10,555 nucleotides of DNA from Actinomycetes bacterium. Lineage in GTDB: Bacteria; Actinomycetota; Acidimicrobiia; Acidimicrobiales; Palsa-688. The notes under the pieces were generated by a model. That model had not been told where the DNA came from. It worked only from the letters and a program-made list of their open reading frames with translations, and did no database searches. Of the stretch, positions 6,183 through 10,555 are shown one piece after another (the first letter of the stretch is position 1; each line of letters begins with the position of its first letter). Both the position numbers and the translations under genes were made by a program. The stretch spans positions 1-10,555 of the forward strand of contig JAKAWM010000046.1 of assembly GCA_021827285.1 (NCBI GenBank). Direction: 5' to 3'.

Positions 6183-7508
6183 GTGCCCCCAGTGCCGCCG
6201 CGCCAGGCCGAGGCTGCCGCGGCTGTAGTAGCGGGTCAAGCTGGGCCCGGGGCACCCATCATCGTCCTTGGCCTGCCCGCTGGCCAGCCCCTGCCGGCCG
6301 CCGATCTCTACGTTGGCACCCCCCGGCATCTAGAGCTGACCCCGTTGGGCGCTACCAGCCTGGCCCTTGGGCCCAACGGCCTGGAGCTCGCCAGCGCGTT
6401 GGACCGCATCGCCGAAGTCGTGTCCACTGGACGGCGCGTTTGCGTGCTAGTGGCTGGTGACCCGGGGTTTTTCAGCGTTGGCAGGGCGTTGGCCGAGCGC
6501 TTTGGCCCCGCCAATCTCGAAGTGCAGCCAGCGCCTTCTCCGGTAAGCCTGGCCTTTGCTCGTCTTAGCTTGCCCTGGGACGATGCCGTTGTTGTCTCCA
6601 CTGAGGGGAGGCAGAGGAGCGAGGCCATCGTCGCCGCTCATACCGCTACTTCCAGCGGGCACAAGGTCGCTCTGCTGACCTCGCCCGAAGCCCCGCCAGC
6701 ACGCATAGGCCAAGCACTGATGGAGGCCCGGGCCGCAGACAGGGGAGCCCCCCCGCGGGCAGAGGCGGTAGCCGATGAAATGACTGTCGCGGTGTGTAGC
6801 CGCTTGGGCACTCCCCGGGAGCAGGTCAGCCTCACGGATCTGGCTGGGCTGGCCCAGGGCTCATGGGACGCCGTTTCTGTAGTGGTCCTGATCCCCGAGC
6901 AGGCCCTCGACACCCACGGGCCACTCCCTGTAAGTTGGGCGCCCGGCGGCCGATCCTGGCTGGCGGGCACTCGCTTCGGCAGGGATCCCGGCGCCTTCGC
7001 CAACCGGGACGGGTTGGCGGGCGCACCGGAGGTACGGGCGGTCGTGCTGTCCAAGCTCGACCTGCCCCTGACGGGCGTGGTCTGGGATGTGGGGGCGGGT
7101 TACGCCAGCGTGGCTATCGAGGTAGCCCTGCTCTCACCGGGCCTCGAAGTCCACGCGGTAGAGCGCGACCCCCGCATCGCTACCCAAGCCCGCACCAACG
7201 CCAACCGCCACTGTGCCGCCGTCAAAGTCCACAACCTCCACGCCCCCGAGGCCTTGGCCGCCCTCCCGAGACCGGACCGGGTATTTGTAGGCGGTGGGGG
7301 TGCCGACGTCTTGGAGGCTTGCATCAGGCACGTGCAGCCCGGCGGGAGGGTGGTGGCCGCTTTCCGGCTTTTGGGCCAGGCCGTGGTGGCCGCCCAACGA
7401 CTCGGCGCGCTGGTACAGGTGAGCGTGTGCCAGGGCGAAGTGTCGCCCAACCATGGTTGGAGGCTGACCGCCGGTGACCCGGTGTTCATTGCGTGGGGAC
7501 CGCCCTAG
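6183..7508 (+). CDS. cobL: Precorrin-6Y C5,15-methyltransferase (decarboxylating), CbiE-CbiT fusion
   Basis: CobL methylates precorrin-6B (6Y) at C5 and C15 and decarboxylates the C12 side chain, giving precorrin-8, in cobalamin synthesis. The 441-residue protein is a fusion. The CbiE half (about 1-215) has LVAGDPGFFSVGRALAERF (89-107) and APSPVSLAFARLSLPWDDA (117-135). The CbiT half (about 255-441) has FANRDGLAGAPEVRAVVLSKL, then the SAM-binding motif WDVGAGYASVAIE (301-313), and VFVGGGG. Two oddities: the glycine-rich loop reads GAGYAS where GAGSGS is usual, and the CbiE N-terminus lacks the usual glycine-rich loop and about 20 residues before LPAADLYVGTPRHL. The GTG at 6183 is the first in-frame start after the TGA at 6123; a GTG three codons later is possible. 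It is the only plus-strand gene, with no other cobalamin gene in the window. Confidence 0.92.
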   Translation: MPPVPPRQAEAAAAVVAGQAGPGAPIIVLGLPAGQPLPAADLYVGTPRHLELTPLGATSLALGPNGLELASALDRIAEVVSTGRRVCVLVAGDPGFFSVGRALAERFGPANLEVQPAPSPVSLAFARLSLPWDDAVVVSTEGRQRSEAIVAAHTATSSGHKVALLTSPEAPPARIGQALMEARAADRGAPPRAEAVADEMTVAVCSRLGTPREQVSLTDLAGLAQGSWDAVSVVVLIPEQALDTHGPLPVSWAPGGRSWLAGTRFGRDPGAFANRDGLAGAPEVRAVVLSKLDLPLTGVVWDVGAGYASVAIEVALLSPGLEVHAVERDPRIATQARTNANRHCAAVKVHNLHAPEALAALPRPDRVFVGGGGADVLEACIRHVQPGGRVVAAFRLLGQAVVAAQRLGALVQVSVCQGEVSPNHGWRLTAGDPVFIAWGPP

Positions 7509-7524
7509 CGTGGCCTCCGCCACG
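7509..7524 (+). terminator. Hairpin just after the cobL stop
   Basis: CGTGGC and GCCACG form a perfect 6-bp stem around CTCC, starting one base after the TAG. No T-run follows. It could end transcription for cobL, or for both convergent genes. Confidence 0.4.
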
Positions 7525-7528
7525 TGCC

Positions 7529-7582
7529 GGCTGGTGCCAACGAGGCGGTTGGTGCCAACGAGGCGGCTGGTGCCAACGAGAC
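7529..7582. repeat. Three tandem 18-bp repeats between convergent genes
   Basis: The unit GGCTGGTGCCAACGAGGC occurs three times in a row (7529-7546, 7547-7564, 7565-7582). The second copy has one change (GGTT) and the third has one (AC at the end for GC). They fill most of the gap between the cobL and NlpC/P60 stops. There are no spacers, so it is not a CRISPR array. Confidence 0.9.
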
Positions 7583-7599
7583 CGCCCGGGCTGGCCTTC

Positions 7600-8385
7600 C
7601 TAAGGCACGGTTGCCAATGGGACCAGTCCAGGTCCCCACATGTGGGCCACCTCCACACTTTGGCCCGGCACGGGCGCCATCACCACGTTGCCTTGCCCCA
7701 GTGCCAGCGCCACATGATAAATAGTGGCTGGGTCGGCAGGATCGGAGGCCCAAAATACCAGGTCGCCCGGCTGGGCGTCGACCAGCGGCACGTGGGTGCC
7801 GGACCAATACTGCTCAGCCGCCGTGCGCGGAAGGGTGACACCGGCCGTAGCCCAAGAGGCCAGGGCTAAGCCCGAACAGTCATACCCGTAAGGACCGGTG
7901 CCACCGTAAACGTACGGCTTGCCCACCTGAGCCAACGCGAACCGCACGGCCACCTGCCCCGCAGGGTCGAGCGCCGCGGCATGCACCTCCTGCACTCCCA
8001 CCCCCCGCCCTTCTCGGTCGCCGCCAAGGGAAACCTCACCCCCCCTGACCTGGTGATCAGCCCCCATGAGCTGGGCTGGCGCCAGGGCATCCATAGTTCG
8101 CACGCTCACCCCGTGGGCGCCGAGCCCGAGGGCGTTGAACGTCTGTGCACCTAGCACCAGAGCGCCTCGGCCGAGGGAATTGAAGGTCTGGGCAATCGGC
8201 CCGCGACCTCCATGCCCCGCCGACATGCGGGTGCCACCGGGCGGGCTGGAGGCGCCGGACGGCTCGGCCCCAGCCACCACCGTGCCCGCCAAAACGGCCA
8301 TCAGGGTACCCACCCGGGCGCAGGTACGAAGAGCACCGAAGACATCGTGCCCCTCCGCGCCAGATAGGCGGATCTTGGCCCTCAC
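7600..8385 (-). CDS. NlpC/P60 family peptidoglycan hydrolase, probably secreted
   Basis: NlpC/P60 enzymes are cysteine peptidases that cut peptidoglycan stem peptides outside the membrane. The GTG start at 8385 gives 261 residues. A basic N-terminus leads into the hydrophobic segment VGTLMAVLAGTVVAGA, probably a signal peptide or anchor. Next comes a region with three 15-residue repeats, then the catalytic domain: FALAQVGKPYVYGG, YDCSGLALASW (catalytic Cys, residue 170) and YHVALALG (His, residue 224). The third catalytic position, twelve residues after the His, is Met rather than His/Glu/Asn. The frame stays open to a TTG at 8517 next to a strong Shine-Dalgarno. That 44-codon extension, however, has its highest GC at codon position 2, unlike a real gene, so I prefer 8385, although its own ribosome site is weak. 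Confidence 0.85.
   Translation of the reverse strand: MRAKIRLSGAEGHDVFGALRTCARVGTLMAVLAGTVVAGAEPSGASSPPGGTRMSAGHGGRGPIAQTFNSLGRGALVLGAQTFNALGLGAHGVSVRTMDALAPAQLMGADHQVRGGEVSLGGDREGRGVGVQEVHAAALDPAGQVAVRFALAQVGKPYVYGGTGPYGYDCSGLALASWATAGVTLPRTAAEQYWSGTHVPLVDAQPGDLVFWASDPADPATIYHVALALGQGNVVMAPVPGQSVEVAHMWGPGLVPLATVP
8059..8193 (-). repeat. Three 15-residue repeats inside the NlpC/P60 protein
   Basis: Between the signal segment and the catalytic domain three consecutive 15-residue units read AQTFNSLGRGALVLG, AQTFNALGLGAHGVS and VRTMDALAPAQLMGA. The first two share 9 of 15 residues; the third is diverged but keeps the T-[FM]-[ND]-[SA]-L frame. They may be a linker or a wall- or partner-binding element. 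Confidence 0.7.
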
Positions 8386-8446
8386 GACGTTCTGTGGCCC
8401 ACCAGGGCAACGGCGCGAACGCTGGCTCCGGGCAGCTCGGGCACCC

Positions 8447-8515
8447 TCACTGCCCGGGGACCACCGGCTTAATTGGGCAGCCAAGGCGCGTGCTGCTAGC
8501 GAGGTTATCAACCAC
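8447..8515 (-). CDS. Possible 22-codon leader peptide upstream of NlpC/P60
   Basis: A GTG at 8515 lies 6 nt after a consensus GGAGG and opens a 22-codon frame beginning MVDNLASS and ending VVPGQ, then TGA at 8449-8447. By my count its GC by codon position is about 68, 50 and 73 percent, the order expected of coding sequence here. The overlapping NlpC/P60 frame over the same stretch does not show that order. The stop is 61 nt before the preferred NlpC/P60 start. I recognise no homolog and it may be a chance frame. Confidence 0.3.
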   Translation of the reverse strand: MVDNLASSTRLGCPIKPVVPGQ

Positions 8516-8520
8516 AATAA

Positions 8521-8526
8521 TCCTCC
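8521..8526 (-). promoter_or_regulatory. Consensus Shine-Dalgarno in the NlpC/P60 leader
   Basis: GGAGGA on the minus strand stands 5 nt before GTG 8515 and 3 nt before TTG 8517. The two codons are in different frames: GTG opens a short peptide and TTG would extend NlpC/P60. Its strength implies real initiation here rather than only at 8385. Confidence 0.6.
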
Positions 8527-8543
8527 GGTCGTTAGCCCGAGTG

Positions 8544-8565
8544 GGCACGCGTAAAAGCGTGTGCC
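8544..8565 (-). other. Hairpin in the NlpC/P60 leader
   Basis: On the minus strand GGCAC pairs with GTGCC, with a further short CG/CG helix inside after one mismatch and a T-rich loop. It lies between the terminator-like hairpin and the Shine-Dalgarno, so it is part of the structured leader. Confidence 0.4.
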
Positions 8566-8599
8566 AAGGCGCTACCTACGAATGCCTCCACTTGTGGCC

Positions 8600-8621
8600 A
8601 AAAACCCGTATCAATAACGGG
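8600..8621 (-). terminator. Terminator-like hairpin in the NlpC/P60 leader
   Basis: On the minus strand CCCGT and ACGGG form a 5-bp stem around a 7-nt loop, followed at once by TTTTT. This is one of the few T-runs in the window. It lies about 65-85 nt after the predicted start site and before the ribosome site, where an attenuator would be. The stem is short, so efficiency is uncertain. Confidence 0.4.
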
Positions 8622-8691
8622 ACCAGGGCCAATGGAGCCATCCAGCCCCCTGCAAACGCAAATGTGCGCTGCCCTTGGATTGTTTTGTGTA

Positions 8692-8721
8692 AACCTAAAC
8701 GACGCCAGTACCGGGAGTCAA
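8692..8721 (-). promoter_or_regulatory. Predicted promoter of the NlpC/P60 gene
   Basis: TTGACT (8721-8716) and TAGGTT (8697-8692) are separated by 18 bp on the minus strand, a good housekeeping-sigma match. The start site would be near 8685, giving a leader of about 300 nt to the GTG at 8385. Confidence 0.5.
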
Positions 8722-9067
8722 GTACCAACGTGATTTTTCTGCACGCCACCCGCCCATGCCGTCATTTCACCGCCGCGGAGCCCGTACCTTTTGCACCCTT
8801 TCTTGCCTCCGTGGGACAGCCCACGCCATATTAGGGTGACCATATAAGTCCTGGCTGCTCTCCGCTATTGCTCGTTGGGACCAAGACTTCTCCCGCGGGG
8901 AACAGCCCGAGCCTGTCGCGTTAATACGCCTCGAACGCGAGCTGGTAAAAGCAGAAACGACTTTGGGCCCGAAATACTCGGGAGAGGGCCGAGCCGGAGG
9001 CCTCCCGGGCCCGGCCACTTGCCTGCCGTAGCACACCCGCCACGCAGAGTAGCGAAGGCGGCCTTCC
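8722..9067. other. Gene-free stretch with no recognised feature
   Basis: The open frames on both strands have no recognisable motif, no good ribosome site and unlikely composition. I found no tRNA, tmRNA, RNase P or SRP RNA core, and no rpmJ after infA. It holds a perfect 6-bp hairpin (8810-8815 with 8820-8825) and a GC-rich inverted repeat near 8994-9008. A small RNA cannot be excluded. The adjoining leader (8581-8700) is about 52 percent GC by my count, against about 70 percent in a sampled line of cobL. Confidence 0.5.
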
Positions 9068-9304
9068 TTACCGGAACCGGTAAGTGATACGGCCTCGCTT
9101 CAGGTCATAGGGGCTGATCTCAACCTGGACCCGGTCACCCGGAAGGACCCGGATACGGTGCATGCGCATCTTGCCCGAATTGTGGGCTAGCACTTCATGA
9201 CCGTTGTCCGTCTTGACACGGAACGTTGCGTTCTTTAGGGACTCAACCACCGTTCCTTCGAGCAGGATGGCCTGCTCCTTGGCGTTGGCGTTGGCGTTGG
9301 ACAG
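9068..9304 (-). CDS. infA: Translation initiation factor IF-1, apparent CTG start
   Basis: IF-1 binds the 30S A-site during translation initiation. The sequence is unmistakable: NGHEVLAHNSGKMRMHRIRVLPGDRVQVEISPYDLKRGRITYR in pieces across residues 34-76. Read from the CTG at 9304 the protein is 78 residues (usually 72-73) and starts (M)SNANANAKEQAILLEGTVVES, with the normal first beta strand. No ATG, GTG or TTG lies in frame between the upstream TAG (9313-9311) and the GTG at 9250, and starting there would remove that strand. AGGAGG stands 9 nt before the CTG. The extra N-terminal length comes from three AAC-GCC hexamers (NANANA). A -10-like TACACT lies about 70 nt upstream of the CTG. No rpmJ or rpsM follows, so it is outside the usual ribosomal cluster. 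Confidence 0.93.
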   Translation of the reverse strand: MSNANANAKEQAILLEGTVVESLKNATFRVKTDNGHEVLAHNSGKMRMHRIRVLPGDRVQVEISPYDLKRGRITYRFR

Positions 9305-9313
9305 TGTGCTCTA

Positions 9314-9319
9314 CCTCCT
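9314..9319 (-). promoter_or_regulatory. Shine-Dalgarno that defines the infA CTG start
   Basis: AGGAGG on the minus strand lies 9 nt before CTG 9304 and overlaps the in-frame TAG stop, so the start must be downstream. The next plausible codon is the CTG. Confidence 0.75.
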
Positions 9320-9370
9320 GGGTGGCGGCCGGCTCGGGTGGCCCGGCGTGCCGTTGTTCCTGGCACAGAC

Positions 9371-9376
9371 AGTGTA
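9371..9376 (-). promoter_or_regulatory. Possible -10 element of infA
   Basis: TACACT fits TANNNT and would start transcription near 9364, about 60 nt before the infA CTG. Two TTGACC hexamers lie upstream, but the nearer is 22 bp away, too far for a standard -35. Confidence 0.35.
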
Positions 9377-9396
9377 CCGGCCGGCATCGGAGGTGG

Positions 9397-9425
9397 CAGG
9401 TCAAGGCCGTGCCAGGTCAAGGCCG
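9397..9425. repeat. 13-bp direct repeat upstream of infA
   Basis: CAGGTCAAGGCCG occurs at 9397-9409 and 9413-9425, a 16-bp period, between the DoxX stop and infA. Each copy carries TTGACC on the minus strand. It may be a regulator site or a chance duplication. Confidence 0.6.
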
Positions 9426-9433
9426 GTAGCGGC

Positions 9434-10045
9434 TCAAGCCTCGGTACCGGCGCCCCCATCGGCCATGGTCGGAACGGAGAGGTCGATTGTCCTGACCTCC
9501 GGTCCTCCCACCGCCCCGTCGTGGGCCGGCTCACGAGCGCCGGGGTCTTCGTCCTCCACCTTTGGCTGGCCGCCGGCCCGGCTCAACAGACAAGCTGCGC
9601 CTACGCCTAAGGCGAGTTGCGCCAGCGCCCACCCGAAGCCCAGCCGCCGCTTGCCGCGCCAGCCGTCGAGGCTCAGCGCGCCACCTCCGCTACCGGCTAC
9701 GGCAAACGCAGCCGCCATGATCATGGCGTTGTACTCAAAGCCCCGGTTGCTCACCCAGAAGCCGTTCTTGTAGTGCACCTTGGCGATCGCGGCCGCCATG
9801 ACCCCGCTGACCATGGCGCAGGCAAGAGGGGTTTCGAGCCCGAGCCCCATGAGGGCCCCGCCCACCGCCTCAGTGGCGCCTGCGGCGACGGCATAGGGTT
9901 GACCGGGCTTGAAGCCCATTTGCTCGAACCTCTCGCCAGCTGCTTGCGGCCCCCCGCCACCGAAAGAGTAGGTGAGCTTTTGCAGGCCGTGGCCTGCCAT
10001 CGTCGCCCCCGTCACCACCCTGAGCACAGTAGTTGCCAGTCCCAT
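9434..10045 (-). CDS. DoxX family integral membrane protein
   Basis: DoxX-family proteins are small four-helix membrane proteins; some are linked to respiratory or thiol-oxidative stress functions, but this one's role is not known. The 203-residue protein shows GATMAGHGLQKL near the N-terminus, then FEQMGFKPGQPYAVAAG, hydrophobic segments around ATEAVGGALMGLGL, LACAMVSGVMAAAI, AMIMAAAFAVAG and ALAQLALGVGAACLL, and the family stretch KVHYKNGFWVSNRGFEYN. After the last helix, about 50 hydrophilic acidic residues form a tail longer than usual. The ATG at 10045 is chosen because GAGGAGG lies 5 nt upstream; an earlier GTG at 10072 lacks such a site. It starts 27 nt after the upstream Fe-S gene stop, so the two are probably co-transcribed, while infA downstream seems to have its own promoter. 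Confidence 0.9.
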   Translation of the reverse strand: MGLATTVLRVVTGATMAGHGLQKLTYSFGGGGPQAAGERFEQMGFKPGQPYAVAAGATEAVGGALMGLGLETPLACAMVSGVMAAAIAKVHYKNGFWVSNRGFEYNAMIMAAAFAVAGSGGGALSLDGWRGKRRLGFGWALAQLALGVGAACLLSRAGGQPKVEDEDPGAREPAHDGAVGGPEVRTIDLSVPTMADGGAGTEA

Positions 10046-10072
10046 GCCTGCCTCCTCAGTTCTGTTGCACAC

Positions 10073-10555
10073 CTACCGGGAGCCTACCCAGCGGGGCAGT
10101 TGACGGGCGTGCTCCAGGAGCAGGGCAGGCAACGTGGAGGCGCGGGTGCTCAGATCCTGGCCCAGGTGTGCGAGCTGGGTACGGCAGCTGAAACCATCGA
10201 CGACGAGGCGCGCCCGGCCATCCACCCCCAGCGCCGCTCTTAGCTTGGGTAACCACAGCTCTTCACCGATCTTGCGGGACACGGGCTCGTGGCGAGCGCC
10301 GAAGCCAAACGCACCCGCCAGCCCGCAGCAGCCCGCGTCGAGTACTTCGACCTCGTAGCCGAGGGCGGCCAGGACGGCCCGCTCGGCGCTTGTGCCCACC
10401 ACCGAGCGCTGGTGACAGTGGGGGTGCAAGACGGCTCGGCTCGGGCCGCGGGAGCCGTCGTTCGGGGAGCTGCGGGGGCCAACCCCATCGGGGCGCTCCA
10501 GACGCTCCAGCAGCCCAGCGGCAAGGACATGCTCGGCCGGGCTCCGGGCCAGGGA
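10073..10555 (-). CDS. FAD/Fe-S oxidoreductase, C-terminal cysteine-rich (CCG) domain, partial
   Basis: Only the last 160 residues are in the window; the frame is open to the edge and the 5' end is missing. The visible part is a cysteine-rich CCG domain as found at the C-terminus of D-lactate dehydrogenase or glycolate-oxidase-like FAD-binding/(Fe-S)-binding proteins and in GlpC/GlcF-type subunits: LHPHCHQRSVVG, then LDAGCCGLAGAFGFG, then DGFSCRTQLAHL. These cysteines would bind a redox cofactor. The DGFSCRTQ stretch favours the long FAD-plus-Fe-S fusion form, but the FAD domain would be outside the window. A TTG at 10429 could be read as a start, but homology continues upstream of it. The DoxX gene follows after 27 nt. 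Confidence 0.85.
   Translation of the reverse strand, partial: SLARSPAEHVLAAGLLERLERPDGVGPRSSPNDGSRGPSRAVLHPHCHQRSVVGTSAERAVLAALGYEVEVLDAGCCGLAGAFGFGARHEPVSRKIGEELWLPKLRAALGVDGRARLVVDGFSCRTQLAHLGQDLSTRASTLPALLLEHARQLPRWVGSR

Noticed and set aside
7529..7582. CRISPR array
   Set aside because: The 18-bp units are directly adjacent with no spacers.
8386..8730. c-di-AMP (ydaO) riboswitch upstream of NlpC/P60
   Set aside because: The gene family and leader length fit, but the conserved ydaO core strings were not found. Kept only as something to test with the Rfam model.
8898..8922. Second SigR-like promoter on the plus strand (GGGAAC-N16-GTT)
   Set aside because: The spacer is 2 bp short of the 18 bp seen upstream of the zinc-finger gene, and no plus-strand gene follows before infA on the other strand.
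8840..8960. Cobalamin riboswitch on the minus strand (AGCCAGGA string)
   Set aside because: Only eight bases resemble the B12 box; the rest of the box and the upstream core are absent, and it is not upstream of cobL.
8767..9036. 89-codon minus-strand frame and overlapping plus-strand frames in the gene-free stretch
   Set aside because: No motif, no ribosome site, and arginine/proline/serine-rich composition typical of chance frames in GC-rich DNA.
9068..9250. IF-1 starting at GTG 9250
   Set aside because: It would lack the first beta strand, which is plainly encoded upstream (AILLEGT) in the same frame, and has no properly spaced ribosome site.

Overview
The window is high-GC, gene-dense bacterial chromosome and looks actinobacterial. 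The evidence is the block zinc metalloprotease – tilS – hpt – folE, which resembles the Mycobacterium tuberculosis order around Rv3626c/Rv3625c/Rv3624c and folE, a SigR/RsrA thiol-redox sigma and anti-sigma pair, a FHA/zinc-ribbon protein, and frequent GTG and apparently leaderless starts. Acidimicrobiia or a relative is my best guess, but that is inference. No phage, transposon, CRISPR or tRNA/rRNA gene was seen.

Layout. Positions 79-3496, all on the minus strand (transcription runs right to left): HEVTH zinc metalloprotease, tilS, hpt, folE. These are tightly spaced and probably form one operon for tRNA-Ile lysidine modification, purine salvage and folate/pterin synthesis. The hpt-folE junction carries a 35-bp tandem duplication that copies the folE start and creates a 12-codon mini-ORF linked to both genes by ATGA overlaps. 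ftsH, often found between hpt and folE in relatives, is absent here.

Positions 3549-6038, minus strand: FHA protein, sigR, rsrA, then a 62-residue zinc-finger-like protein. The small gene has a SigR-type promoter (GGGAAC-N18-GTTG) that would give a nearly leaderless mRNA, and a 10-bp hairpin follows its stop. It looks like a one-gene SigR target next to the sigma factor.

Positions 6183-7508, plus strand: a lone cobL (CbiE-CbiT fusion, cobalamin pathway). It converges on a minus-strand NlpC/P60 cell-wall hydrolase (7600-8385), with a hairpin and three 18-bp tandem repeats between them. The hydrolase has a good promoter about 300 bp upstream and a structured leader holding a terminator-like hairpin, a consensus Shine-Dalgarno and a possible 22-codon leader peptide. 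About 350 bp further upstream (8722-9067) has no gene I can recognise.

Positions 9068-10555, minus strand: infA (IF-1), a DoxX-family membrane protein, and the C-terminal end of a cysteine-rich (CCG-domain) Fe-S oxidoreductase that runs off the window. infA has no ATG, GTG or TTG that would give a full-length protein; the only good start is a CTG behind a perfect AGGAGG. This is the most unusual single-gene observation here.

I did not find a clearly new multi-gene system. The best leads are the CTG-initiated infA, the duplicated folE start, the SigR-controlled small zinc protein, and the NlpC/P60 leader.
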